Positions 7,515 through 16,131 are shown, counted from the stretch's first letter. The stretch is 64,000 nt of DNA from JBJGXI01 sp045635475 (GCF_045635475.1 NZ_JBJGXI010000007.1:71691-135690), one strand, 5' to 3'. Program-made: numbers and translations. Notes: generated by a model from the letters alone, not told the origin.

Positions 7515-8129
7515 ATGAAGGTTTTATTCGTATGTACCGGTAATACATGTCGCAGTCCGATGGCAGAAGCATTGTTAAAGAATCATGCACCACATGTGGA
7601 AGTGAAGTCTGCAGGGATTTTTGCTCATGCAGGAGGGGCTGCCTCTGTGGGGACGACGCAAGCACTTCAGGAAAAGAATATTACAATCAATCACCAATCA
7701 CAGCCTGTAACTGAACAGCTCCTGGATTGGGCGGATCTTGTTTTGACGATGACAACACAACATAAACAGACCTTGATGCAAAGCTTTCCCTCGTCATATG
7801 ATAAAGTGTACACGTTAAAAGAATACCTCGATGACGATCTGCAAGGGATTTGGAAAACACTGAAGCAAGCACACATGGAACTTGAAAATAAACGTGCCGC
7901 ATTTATGAACGAACAAGGAAAAGACTTACCAACGTTTCAACTGGATCGTGCATTGCATAATCATTTACGAGACGAAATTAACCACATTCAAATGCTAGAA
8001 GCACAGCTTCCTAATTATGATGTATCAGATCCATTTGGAAGTGAATTAACAGTTTACAAAAAAACTTTACAGGAAATTGATCAATATATTGAACTATTAG
8101 TGAAAAAGTTAGACAATGAAAGTAGTTAA
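7515..8129 (+). CDS. ywlE: Protein-arginine phosphatase YwlE with an extra internal segment
   Basis: Low-molecular-weight phosphatase that removes the McsB phospho-arginine mark used for ClpCP-dependent degradation. The P-loop CTGNTCRS is intact (Cys7, Arg13), and Thr11, the residue that makes YwlE arginine-specific, is present. The general-acid loop DPFG is at 172-175, whereas B. subtilis has it near 118: about 58 extra residues (roughly 105-165), charged and helical, separate TLKEY from DPFG. At 204 residues it is much longer than the usual 150. Starts at ATG 7515 with TGGAGG upstream; likely cotranscribed with rpiB. Confidence 0.93.
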   Translation: MKVLFVCTGNTCRSPMAEALLKNHAPHVEVKSAGIFAHAGGAASVGTTQALQEKNITINHQSQPVTEQLLDWADLVLTMTTQHKQTLMQSFPSSYDKVYTLKEYLDDDLQGIWKTLKQAHMELENKRAAFMNEQGKDLPTFQLDRALHNHLRDEINHIQMLEAQLPNYDVSDPFGSELTVYKKTLQEIDQYIELLVKKLDNESS

Positions 8130-8152
8130 GTAAATGGAAAAGGAGTGGGAGT

Positions 8153-8593
8153 ATGCGTGTAGTATTAGCATCAGATCACGGTGGAGTGAGTTTGCGAAAA
8201 GAAATCGCTGCATTATTAGAAGAGATGCAGATCGATTATAAAGATATTGGATGTGATTGTGAGGACTCTGTTGATTATCCTGATTATGGCATTCCGGCAG
8301 CAGAGCTTGTTGCAAGTGGTGAATATGATAAAGGCATTTTAATTTGCGGAACTGGAATTGGTATGTCGATTGCTGCTAACAAAGTAAAAGGCATTCGTGC
8401 TGCGCTTGTCCATGACGTATTTAGTGCAAAAGCAACAAGAGAGCACAACGATTCAAATATGATTACGATGGGTGAACGTGTAATTGGCCCAGGACTTGCT
8501 ATTGAAATCGTGAAAACATGGCTAGGAACTGATTTTCAAGGAGGCCGACATGCCAATCGAATCGGTAAAGTAACAGAATATGAAAACAAATAA
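8153..8593 (+). CDS. rpiB: Ribose-5-phosphate isomerase B
   Basis: Interconverts ribose-5-phosphate and ribulose-5-phosphate in the non-oxidative pentose phosphate pathway. 146 residues; ATG at 8153 after AAAGGAGTGG. RpiB/LacAB signatures: ASDHGG (6-11) with phosphate-binding His9, ICGTGIGMS (64-72) with catalytic Cys65, and HDVFSAKATREHND (87-100) with His98. Lies 23 bases after ywlE, in the conserved ywlE-rpiB-ywlG cluster. Confidence 0.95.
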   Translation: MRVVLASDHGGVSLRKEIAALLEEMQIDYKDIGCDCEDSVDYPDYGIPAAELVASGEYDKGILICGTGIGMSIAANKVKGIRAALVHDVFSAKATREHNDSNMITMGERVIGPGLAIEIVKTWLGTDFQGGRHANRIGKVTEYENK

Positions 8594-8620
8594 GTTTGCA
8601 ATAAACGAGGTGGCAAAACG

Positions 8621-9184
8621 TTGGATCAAATAAAACAACATGTAACGGCCGTCATTGATGAATGGATAAATAGCGGGTATCTAAATGAGGGTGACTTGTT
8701 TGTAATCGGGTGTTCAACGAGTGAGGTTGCTGGGGAGCGGATTGGAACTTCTGGTAGTGAAGCGATCGCCGAGATTATCTTTGATGGGATGAAAAGATTG
8801 CAACAGGAAACTGGTGTTGAACTAGCTTTTCAGTGCTGTGAGCATTTGAATAGAGCGCTCGTTGTGGAAAAAACAACGATGATTCAACGCGGTTACGAAC
8901 AAGTGACGGCGGTACCGGTGCCGACTGCTGGGGGTTCAATGGCTTCGTATGCTTACAAGCACATGGAGAAGCCAGTTTTAGTCGAGCATATTAAAGCCGA
9001 TGCAGGTATCGATATTGGCGAGACGATGATTGGGATGCAAATCAAACACGTTGCTGTACCATTGCGATTTTCAGAGCGGAAGATTGGTGCCGCTCGTGTT
9101 AATGCAGCACGGACAAGGCCGAAGCTGATTGGTGGCAAACGAGCGGTTTATCCGGAAGAACAATTGAACAATAAATGTAAATAA
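8621..9184 (+). CDS. ywlG: UPF0340 family protein YwlG
   Basis: 187-residue soluble protein of unknown biochemical role, conserved between rpiB and glyA in Bacillaceae. TTG start at 8621 with GAGGTGG upstream. Family features: GCSTSEVAGERIG near residue 30, CCEHLNRALVVE near 68 and a C-terminal RPKLIGGKRAVY. Sits 27 bases after rpiB, likely in the same transcript. Confidence 0.9.
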   Translation: MDQIKQHVTAVIDEWINSGYLNEGDLFVIGCSTSEVAGERIGTSGSEAIAEIIFDGMKRLQQETGVELAFQCCEHLNRALVVEKTTMIQRGYEQVTAVPVPTAGGSMASYAYKHMEKPVLVEHIKADAGIDIGETMIGMQIKHVAVPLRFSERKIGAARVNAARTRPKLIGGKRAVYPEEQLNNKCK

Positions 9185-9254
9185 ACGATAGGCAGAAGCA
9201 CGTATACTGTGTAAAATATAATGGAACATGAAATGAACTGGGGGGCTACATAAA

Positions 9255-10490
9255 GTGGATCATTTAAAAGAACAAGATGTTGAGCTTTTTCAAGCAATGG
9301 AAGACGAAAGAAAGCGTCAGAACGATAAGATTGAATTAATCGCATCAGAAAATTTTGTATCAGAAGCTGTTATGGAAGCACAAGGGTCTGTGTTAACGAA
9401 TAAGTACGCAGAAGGCTATCCAGGTCGCCGTTATTATGGCGGTTGTGAATATGTTGATGTTGCTGAAAATCTTGCACGCGATCGTGCCAAAGAGTTGTTT
9501 GGAGCAGAGCATGCCAATGTGCAACCACACTCTGGAGCACAAGCAAATATGGCTGTTTACTTTAGTGTGCTTGAACCAGGCGACACTGTTCTTGGGATGA
9601 ACCTAAGCCATGGTGGACACTTAACGCACGGTAGCCCTGTTAATTTCAGCGGCAAGCTTTATAATTTTGAAGAGTATGGTGTTGATAAAGATTCGGAACA
9701 ACTTGACTATGATGCAATTTTGGAAAAAGCAAAACAAGTAAAACCAAAATTAATCGTAGCCGGAGCTAGTGCATACCCACGCACTATTGATTTTAAAAAA
9801 TTCCGTGAAATCGCTGATGAAGTAGGCGCGTATTTAATGGTTGATATGGCGCACATTGCTGGTTTAGTTGCAACAGGGCAGCATCCGAACCCTGTTCCAC
9901 ACGCACAATTTGTAACGACTACAACGCATAAAACACTTCGTGGACCACGCGGCGGTATGATCTTATGTGAAGAGCAATTTGCTAAACAAATTGATAAATC
10001 AATTTTCCCTGGTGTGCAAGGCGGACCTTTAATGCATGTAATCGCAGCAAAAGCGGTAGCATTTAAAGAAGCTTTACAACCAGAGTTTGAAACATATTCG
10101 AAACAAATCATCGCTAATGCCAAGCGTTTAGCAGAAGCATTACAAGCAGAAGGTGTTCGTATTGTTTCTGGTGGCACAGACAATCACTTATTATTGCTTG
10201 ATGTTCGTGGCTTGAATTTAACTGGTAAAGTTGCCGAGAAAGCATTAGATGATATTGGAATTACGACAAATAAAAATACAATTCCATTTGATCCTGAAAG
10301 CCCGTTCGTAACGAGTGGTATCCGTGTTGGTACTGCTGCAGTAACTTCTCGTGGATTTGGATTAGCTGAAATGGACGAAATTGCTGCAATCATTGCCTTC
10401 ACATTGCGTAACCATGAGGATGAAGAAAAATTAAAAGAAGCACAAGCACGTGTGCAAGCATTAACAGTAAATTATCCGTTATATCAATAA
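9255..10490 (+). CDS. glyA: Serine hydroxymethyltransferase
   Basis: PLP enzyme converting serine and tetrahydrofolate to glycine and 5,10-methylene-THF, the main one-carbon source. GTG start at 9255 after a GGGGGG stretch; 411 residues. The Schiff-base lysine is K226 in TTTTHKTLRGPRGG; also visible are EAQGSVLTNKYAEGYPG near the N-terminus and YYGGCEYVD. It ends just before a strong terminator. No PurR box was seen upstream. Confidence 0.97.
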   Translation: MDHLKEQDVELFQAMEDERKRQNDKIELIASENFVSEAVMEAQGSVLTNKYAEGYPGRRYYGGCEYVDVAENLARDRAKELFGAEHANVQPHSGAQANMAVYFSVLEPGDTVLGMNLSHGGHLTHGSPVNFSGKLYNFEEYGVDKDSEQLDYDAILEKAKQVKPKLIVAGASAYPRTIDFKKFREIADEVGAYLMVDMAHIAGLVATGQHPNPVPHAQFVTTTTHKTLRGPRGGMILCEEQFAKQIDKSIFPGVQGGPLMHVIAAKAVAFKEALQPEFETYSKQIIANAKRLAEALQAEGVRIVSGGTDNHLLLLDVRGLNLTGKVAEKALDDIGITTNKNTIPFDPESPFVTSGIRVGTAAVTSRGFGLAEMDEIAAIIAFTLRNHEDEEKLKEAQARVQALTVNYPLYQ

Positions 10491-10496
10491 TAGGTG

Positions 10497-10529
10497 GAGG
10501 TCCGTATTCTTACGGACCTCTTGTTTTAT
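10497..10529 (+). terminator. Terminator after glyA
   Basis: GAGGTCCGTA (10497-10506) pairs with TACGGACCTC (10511-10520), followed by TTGTTTTA. Confidence 0.9.
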
Positions 10530-10589
10530 TGTTTATTTGTATGTATGGTAAAGCGAAATCAGCTAAAAATAAAAGAAACCGATAATTGC

Positions 10590-10618
10590 TTGAAAGAGAT
10601 AGTGTTTTTCTGTACAAT
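10590..10618 (+). promoter_or_regulatory. SigA promoter for upp
   Basis: TTGAAA (10590-10595), a 17-base spacer and TACAAT (10613-10618), 38 bases before the upp start. Confidence 0.7.
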
Positions 10619-10655
10619 TTGAAGGATGTAAAAAATGATAAGGAGTGATCGGAAC

Positions 10656-11285
10656 GTGGGAAATGTATTTGTACTAGATCATCCGTTAATTCAACACAAA
10701 TTAACTTACATACGAAACAAAGAAACTGGAACAAAAGAATTTCGTGAATTGGTTGATGAAGTCGCAGGTTTAATGGCTTTTGAAATTACACGTGACCTAC
10801 CATTAGAAGAAATTAACGTGGAAACACCGGTAACAACTGCTGCAGCTAAGGTTTTAACTGGTAAAAAAATTGGACTAGTTCCGATTTTGCGAGCAGGATT
10901 AGGCATGGTTGATGGTATATTACGCTTAATTCCAGCGGCAAAAGTTGGACATGTTGGCTTATACCGTGACCCAGAAACATTAAAGCCAGTAGAATATTAC
11001 ATTAAGTTACCAACAGACATTGAAGAACGTGAACTAATTGTGATTGATCCGATGCTGGCGACAGGTGGTTCAGCGAACGATGCGATTCACTCGTTGAAAA
11101 AACGTGGTGCCAAACAGATCAAATTAATGTGCTTAATCGCAGCCCCAGAAGGCGTCGAAGTTATCAAAGAAGAACATCCAGACGTTGACATTTATTTAGC
11201 AGCGATGGATGAAAAATTAAATGAACATGGCTATATTGTTCCAGGATTAGGAGACGCGGGAGACCGCTTGTTCGGAACGAAGTAG
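10656..11285 (+). CDS. upp: Uracil phosphoribosyltransferase
   Basis: Salvages uracil by transferring it to PRPP, forming UMP. GTG at 10656 gives MGNVFVLDHPLIQHKL and 209 residues, the B. subtilis length, with AGGAG 10 bases upstream; an in-frame ATG at 10635 precedes that ribosome binding site. The PRPP loop is DPMLATGGSA (about 130-139), and GLGDAGDRLFGTK forms the C-terminus. In relatives, wecB/mnaA or atpI usually follows; here an accessory island intervenes. Confidence 0.96.
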   Translation: MGNVFVLDHPLIQHKLTYIRNKETGTKEFRELVDEVAGLMAFEITRDLPLEEINVETPVTTAAAKVLTGKKIGLVPILRAGLGMVDGILRLIPAAKVGHVGLYRDPETLKPVEYYIKLPTDIEERELIVIDPMLATGGSANDAIHSLKKRGAKQIKLMCLIAAPEGVEVIKEEHPDVDIYLAAMDEKLNEHGYIVPGLGDAGDRLFGTK

Positions 11286-11355
11286 TTTGGGAGGGTGCTG
11301 GCAGATTTTCAGTGCCCTTTTTTGTTTTGGGGGCGTGGAGGTGAGGCGGGGGGCG

Positions 11356-11585
11356 ATTGCACCACAGTTTGGTGTAATTGCACCATACGAGCGGGGGATT
11401 GCACCACACTGACGTGTGAAATTGTACGATTTGAGCTAGTGGTGGCACCTTCGTGGAGGGGGGATTGCACCACTGTTTGGCATAATTGCACCATACGAGC
11501 GAGGAATTGCACCACACCGACGTGTTATTGCACCACACAATCAGTTAATTGCACCAAATCCGGTTACAATTGCACCAAACGCCCT
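11356..11585. repeat. Left array of 21-bp-phased ATTGCACCA repeats
   Basis: The 10-bp motif ATTGCACCAY starts at 11356, 11377, 11398, 11464, 11485, 11506, 11527, 11548 and 11569, with a degenerate copy at 11421. Intact neighbours are exactly 21 bp apart, leaving 11-bp spacers of differing sequence. Units 11356-11418 and 11464-11526 have matching spacers in the same order, an internal block duplication. The last repeat encodes, on the minus strand, the final codons (VQL) of the NERD-protein gene. Because 21 is a multiple of three, spurious ORFs rich in VWCN or APH-like repeats run through it. Confidence 0.85.
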
Positions 11586-12538
11586 AAACGGTAACGTCTC
11601 CCTTTTGTATTTCCTTCAGTTTGTAGGTCCATATCTTTTAAAATTCTCAGCATTGTGTTACGCGACTTTATGTGGAGAAACCTCATCGCCTGTTTATTCG
11701 ATATAGTGGGTTCGAAAAGACATAGGTAATCACAAATTGCTTGTTTATGGGCGTGTTCAGAGGTGTACTCACATCGGTCGCAACGCCAGACGCCTTTCTT
11801 TCGCTTCATCGGGATGTTGTAACAGCTCGGACATTGTACACCAGCTCTTAATTCATTTTTATTAATATGGAAGGCATCTAATACATCTGTTTGAATCGGG
11901 CTGTTAGCGTGTAGTACCGCATCGCACAGGTTTTTTGCAAGCTTTCTCTTAGGTTTTCGGTCTTCATATTTTTGCTGTAACATCCGAATCTGTTCAATGA
12001 TACTATCAACATGAAAAACTTTTTCATAAATATTTTCATGAGTGTCATTTGTTTTTAATACAGAGGATTGGTTCGCAAAAGCAATCAAATGTTCAACGGG
12101 GAGAGAATGCAGACGGTGTTCTGTTAACCAGAGGCGAAGTAGCTCTTCGTGGTAGTTTACTTGAGAAATAGGATATTTCAATCCTTCGATGATATCGTCC
12201 TTCGTTCGGTACATTTGCTTGAATTTCGTATCGAGAAACAGTAATCCAGAAATGTTTTTTACTTCGATAATAAGAATGAAAGTGGGTGATACTAACAAGG
12301 TGTCGATTTGGAAGTGGAGTTCGCCTTGTTTCAAACGGAGATCTTGCATGATGTAAAAATCGGTCTTTTCTAATCTTTGAAGTTGATAACCTAGTGCTTG
12401 CTCCCCGCGGTAACCGGCAATTCGGTTCGCGAGGTTTTCATTTATCTTAGCTATTTTTGGATGATTCTCAGGTAAGCGGCGAATCAGTGCTTCTTCAGCT
12501 AGCATTCGGTGTGATTTCTGTACCTTTTTTAAAAACAT
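11564..12538 (-). CDS. NERD-domain protein with zinc ribbon and C-terminal HTH
   Basis: 324 residues. ATG at 12538 is preceded on the minus strand by AAGGAGG. Domains: helical start (1-40); NERD nuclease-related domain (about 40-150) with GYRGEQ (E46), FQID (D79) and IIEVKN (E92, K94), the residues expected in a PD-(D/E)XK-like core; a four-Cys zinc ribbon CPSC...CDRC (236, 239, 253, 256); then a helix-turn-helix-like segment (about 278-304, ISNKQAMRF...NTMLRILKDMDL) and a basic tail. NERD proteins are thought to act on nucleic acids. Flanked on both sides by ATTGCACCA arrays and lying between upp and atpI, so probably acquired. Substrate and role are unknown. Confidence 0.88.
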   Translation of the reverse strand: MFLKKVQKSHRMLAEEALIRRLPENHPKIAKINENLANRIAGYRGEQALGYQLQRLEKTDFYIMQDLRLKQGELHFQIDTLLVSPTFILIIEVKNISGLLFLDTKFKQMYRTKDDIIEGLKYPISQVNYHEELLRLWLTEHRLHSLPVEHLIAFANQSSVLKTNDTHENIYEKVFHVDSIIEQIRMLQQKYEDRKPKRKLAKNLCDAVLHANSPIQTDVLDAFHINKNELRAGVQCPSCYNIPMKRKKGVWRCDRCEYTSEHAHKQAICDYLCLFEPTISNKQAMRFLHIKSRNTMLRILKDMDLQTEGNTKGRRYRLGRLVQL

Positions 12539-12703
12539 GGGATCAGCCTCCTTCGTGCTACTATCCTAAATGATGTAAAAATTCGTAGCAAATAAAGAAA
12601 ACATCATTTTAATGAAAATCCAACTCTATAAAACGGCACTTTTTTAACCCGGTTTTCAATTAATCAGCTAAGGTACCTGTTTTATAAACGGTTTTTAGCT
12701 GTT

Positions 12704-12861
12704 ATTGCACCAAACAGGTTGTAAATTTTCAACTCGAAAAATAATTGCACCACAAAACTGTGGAATTGCACCACGCGTGAGCATAATTGCACCACACCAC
12801 AGCCGAATTGCACCATACAATCCAACAATTGCACCACACGTCAGCTTTATTGCACCAAACC
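12704..12861. repeat. Right array of 21-bp-phased ATTGCACCA repeats
   Basis: ATTGCACCA starts at 12704, 12744, 12765, 12786, 12807, 12828 and 12849. From 12744 on, the register is exactly 21 bp with variable 11-bp spacers. Orientation is the same as in the left array, so the two arrays form a direct-repeat flank around the NERD gene, upstream of its start. Confidence 0.85.
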
Positions 12862-13030
12862 GCTCCTATCGTCGCTTTTCGAGCACCTCAGTTACGCTCA
12901 CGCGCTCCACCCACGCGTCGCCCGTGCACCCTACATGTGCCAACGAACTCAGCGCCCGCCTACGCACACCGCACCGCTCCAACCGTCGCCCGTGCACCTC
13001 ACTTACGCCCACGCACTCCACAAGTATAAT
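12862..13030. repeat. GC-rich imperfect direct repeat before the subtilase gene
   Basis: Two imperfect copies of about 55 bp, beginning near 12859 (ACCGCTCCTATCGTCGC) and 12971 (ACCGCTCCAACCGTCGC), both continuing through GAGCACCTCA or GTGCACCTCA and TACGC-CACGC-CTCCA. The base composition is clearly more GC-rich than the neighbours. No gene is supported here. Confidence 0.55.
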
Positions 13031-13078
13031 CTCACCCAACCTACACAAACTAGCTAAAAAAATGAGAGGAGCCATTTT

Positions 13079-15280
13079 ATGAAGCAAATAACTCTAATAA
13101 TTCTCACACTCACGCTTACACTTGTGCTCAACACCAAAGCGACCGAAGTATCAGCAACTGATACAAAGCAGTCGATCATTATCGAAGTAGATGGTGACCC
13201 TTACGAGCGTAAACGTTATATCGAAGACTACCACCCTCTCATTGAAGTGATTCAAGTATACGATACGATTTTTACTGGTATAGCACTAAGGGGCGAGGCT
13301 CGGTATTTGGAGCAGATGGATGATTTGGACTTTATTAAACAAACATATCCTGTTCGTACCTATCAGACGACCAATGTGAATGAAAGTGTTGATTTTATTC
13401 TGCAGTCAGAATCGCCACAACCAATTGGCGGTACCAATCAACGGTATACGGGAAAAGGTGTAAAGGTCGGTGTGATCGATACCGGGATTGATCATTCGCA
13501 TCCGGATTTGAAAAATAGCTATAAAGGTGGCTATGACCTTGTCGATTTGGACGATGATCCGATGGAAACGCAGCCTGAGCAGGGGATGCCTACGTTGCAT
13601 GGCACGCATGTATCCGGGATTATTGCTGCTAATGGAAAGATGAAGGGTGTTGCACCAGACGCCGAGCTATACGGCTATAGGGCACTCGGTCCGGGTGGAA
13701 TGGGGAGCTCTGTGCAGGTGATTGCTGCAATTGAGAAAGCTGTCAAGGATGGCATGGATATTATTAATATGTCGCTTGGTAATAGTGTCAATGGTCCGGA
13801 CTGGCCGACGAGTGTTGCGGTTAATCGAGCGGTAGAGCTCGGTGTTTCGGTGGTGATTGCCAACGGGAATTCCGGTCCCGCTAACTGGACAGTAGGCTCA
13901 CCGGCAACTTCAACTGCAGCTGTGTCCGTCGGGGCTAGCACGCCACCTCTAAAAATACCTAGCTTACATGATTCTTTTGCGGATAAAACAATTCCGATGC
14001 TCCCTTTAGCAGGATCAGTTCCGTGGGATCTGGGTAAACAGTATCCGATTATCGATGGAGGCACGGGTGAACAGAAAATAGAGCATGCGCGCGATAAAAT
14101 TGTGTTGCTGGAGCGTGGAACAATCCCGTTTGCTGAAAAAGCGCGGGCAGCTGCAGCAGCGGGTGCTAAAGCGGCTATTATTTACAACAATGAAGAAGGA
14201 GCGTTTCAAGGTTCGGTGGATGATGGAAATGGCTCGGTGGATATTCCTGTCGTGGCAATTTCGAACGAAGATGGGAAATGGTTGCTGGAGCATACGGTGA
14301 GCGATAATAGCTGGATTAAGACTGTTTATACTACAGCACAAGATGAAATGGCTAGTTTTAGCTCGCGAGGTCCTGTTACTGCGAATTGGCAAATCAAGCC
14401 AGAAGTTGTTGCGCCTGGTGCTGCAATTATGAGCACGGTGCCAGATGGATACAGGGAGTTACAAGGAACGAGCATGGCGGCCCCGCATGTAGCTGGAGCA
14501 CTAGCGCTAATAAAGGAAGCGCATCCTGACTGGAGTCCGGCCAAGCTAAAGGGTGCACTGTTAACAACTGCCTTACCATTGGCCAACCAGGAAAAATTAT
14601 ATGATCCGATTGACCAAGGAATGGGTAGGATTCGTCCTGACAAAGCTATTGAAACGGATACGATTATTTATAACCCGTTGCTGTCGTTTGGGAAAATAGA
14701 AAACTTTAATGATCGAGGAGAAGTTGAAATAAGAGTTGAAAATGTTTCTGAAGAAAGCCAAACGTTTTACTTTGAGACGCCGCACAATCAGCAAGGTATG
14801 TCTTGGTCAACTCCACAAAGCTTTACAATCGCACCGAAGCAAACAAAAACAGTGACCGTTGCGTTAACAATCAAAAGTAATTTGCTCGACAAAGGCATAC
14901 ATCAAGGTTGGCTAACACTGCATCAGGCTGAGGAAACCTATGAGCTTCCTTATTTGTTTGTGAATCAAGAAGCGGACTATCCAAAAGCAATGGGATTGGA
15001 ATTTACCTTACAAGCATTTGCACAGAATCAATATCACTATCGACTCTATCTCCCAGAGCAAGCTGAAAAAGTGACAGTAGATTTATACAATCCTGCGACC
15101 TTTCGTTTTGAGCGAACGTTATTTGAATTAGAAGACCAAGCCCCGGGCCTAATAGAGGGGACGATGGAGCAACGAAACGTGGGCGATAGTGGAGAATATT
15201 TAGCTAATATTACGATTGAAACGGAAGACAGTAAACAATATACGTACCAAGCACCATTAATGGTCGAGCCGATTCGATAA
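13079..15280 (+). CDS. Vpr-like secreted subtilisin-family protease (S8) with PA insert
   Basis: 733-residue extracellular serine protease. ATG at 13079 after GAGAGGA. Signal peptide about 1-26; inhibitor-like propeptide about 30-110; catalytic domain with Asp134 (VIDTGID), His174 (LHGTHVSG) and Ser465 (GTSMAAPHVAG), and the oxyanion Asn in the NGNSGP region. A protease-associated (PA) insertion lies between His and Ser (about 300-400; AAAAGAKAAIIYNN), as in B. subtilis Vpr (806 residues). The C-terminal beta-rich region (about 530-733) has no wall anchor. It likely degrades extracellular protein. Stands alone between the NERD island and the atp operon. Confidence 0.93.
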   Translation: MKQITLIILTLTLTLVLNTKATEVSATDTKQSIIIEVDGDPYERKRYIEDYHPLIEVIQVYDTIFTGIALRGEARYLEQMDDLDFIKQTYPVRTYQTTNVNESVDFILQSESPQPIGGTNQRYTGKGVKVGVIDTGIDHSHPDLKNSYKGGYDLVDLDDDPMETQPEQGMPTLHGTHVSGIIAANGKMKGVAPDAELYGYRALGPGGMGSSVQVIAAIEKAVKDGMDIINMSLGNSVNGPDWPTSVAVNRAVELGVSVVIANGNSGPANWTVGSPATSTAAVSVGASTPPLKIPSLHDSFADKTIPMLPLAGSVPWDLGKQYPIIDGGTGEQKIEHARDKIVLLERGTIPFAEKARAAAAAGAKAAIIYNNEEGAFQGSVDDGNGSVDIPVVAISNEDGKWLLEHTVSDNSWIKTVYTTAQDEMASFSSRGPVTANWQIKPEVVAPGAAIMSTVPDGYRELQGTSMAAPHVAGALALIKEAHPDWSPAKLKGALLTTALPLANQEKLYDPIDQGMGRIRPDKAIETDTIIYNPLLSFGKIENFNDRGEVEIRVENVSEESQTFYFETPHNQQGMSWSTPQSFTIAPKQTKTVTVALTIKSNLLDKGIHQGWLTLHQAEETYELPYLFVNQEADYPKAMGLEFTLQAFAQNQYHYRLYLPEQAEKVTVDLYNPATFRFERTLFELEDQAPGLIEGTMEQRNVGDSGEYLANITIETEDSKQYTYQAPLMVEPIR

Positions 15281-15480
15281 AATTTGGTAGCGTCACAAAA
15301 TGTTCACAAAACTGTTACATTTAATAGTTGAGTATCGCTTATAATTAATTAAACAGCAAGGGTGGAATGGATTAGAATGAGTTAGTCTTGTGGAACAAGA
15401 TAGAGTAAATTGAAGGATTTCTATAATAAATTATGGAAATATTGATATTTTTTTCTTCTATTAATAAAGTCCCAAACTAA
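15281..15480. other. Intergenic stretch with no recognised feature
   Basis: AT-rich DNA between the subtilase gene and the atp promoter. I see no convincing ORF, terminator or repeat. Confidence 0.4.
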
Positions 15481-15510
15481 TTGACAATATGACTATCCCT
15501 ATTGTATGCT
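15481..15510 (+). promoter_or_regulatory. Candidate SigA promoter of the atp operon
   Basis: TTGACA (15481-15486), an 18-base spacer and TATGCT (15505-15510), followed by a leader of about 220 nt before atpI. Confidence 0.6.
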
Positions 15511-15736
15511 AACTTAGTGTGGAATGATAAGGGTTTCAGGTAGTGATAAATATCACTGCGCAACAAGAATTACTTGTATAGACGTAAAGCGCTTGCGTAA
15601 AAAGTTTCAACAATTACAAAGTTATTCTATCTCAGTTAAGGAACTCATCTCATCAAACCCGCTTTTATTGTAGTATGCTCAATCAAGAGATAGTACATAT
15701 TGGATCATCTATTTTTAAACCACGGGAGCTAAAGTG

Positions 15737-16105
15737 ATGCAACAGTATGAAAATATGATAACCCGTCAACGTAAATGGATGTTCTACCTTCTTGCATTTT
15801 TAGTACTTGGAGCGGGATTCACGCCGTATCCACGTATTTTCCTCGGTCTTCTCCTTGGATCGATTGTTAGCTTTTACAACTTATGGTTAATGCAAAGGAA
15901 AATTAACCAGTTTGGACAAGCAGTTGTAGAAGAACATTCTCCCCGGGGAATTGGTTCATTTTCGCGATTGGCGTCATCAGGATTAGCAGTATTAATCGCA
16001 CTTCGGTTTGAGGATTATTTCCATCTTATTTCGGTAATTATTGGATTAATGACAGCATACCTCGTCATTATGATAGATTTTTCACTTTCTAGATCTAAAG
16101 ATTAG
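15737..16105 (+). CDS. atpI: ATP synthase protein I
   Basis: Small four-helix membrane protein at the head of the F1Fo operon; AtpI-family proteins help assemble the c-ring and may assist Mg transport. ATG at 15737 has GGGAG 8 bases upstream; a GTG at 15734 is the alternative. 122 residues with hydrophobic segments at about 13-30, 35-52, 75-92 and 95-115. Its last base overlaps the first base of an upstream in-frame GTG of atpB. Confidence 0.88.
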   Translation: MQQYENMITRQRKWMFYLLAFLVLGAGFTPYPRIFLGLLLGSIVSFYNLWLMQRKINQFGQAVVEEHSPRGIGSFSRLASSGLAVLIALRFEDYFHLISVIIGLMTAYLVIMIDFSLSRSKD

Positions 16106-16131
16106 TGCATGGAAGAGAGGTGAAGAGATTT

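Noticed and set aside
9707..10183. 158-residue minus-strand ORF inside glyA
   Set aside because: Antisense shadow of a conserved gene; same applies to the long antisense frames in murAA, atpA, the RND gene and the subtilase gene.
11164..11594. ORFs with repeating VWCN or APH-like residues on both strands
   Set aside because: They are translations of the 21-bp ATTGCACCA array, whose period is a multiple of three. Residue usage is array-driven and there is no ribosome binding site.
11356..12861. CRISPR array
   Set aside because: Repeat is only 10 bp with 11-bp spacers, no cas genes, and spacers are themselves duplicated in blocks. Not compatible with known CRISPR architecture.
12705..13087. 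ORFs rich in IAPH/LHHT repeats and GC-rich frames
   Set aside because: Same artefact from the right array and the GC-rich direct repeat; no start signal.
15583..15596. Possible CcpA cre site (GTAAAGCGCTTGCG) before atpI
   Set aside because: Central AAGCGCTT fits, but both outer flanks mismatch the cre consensus at about four of the conserved positions.
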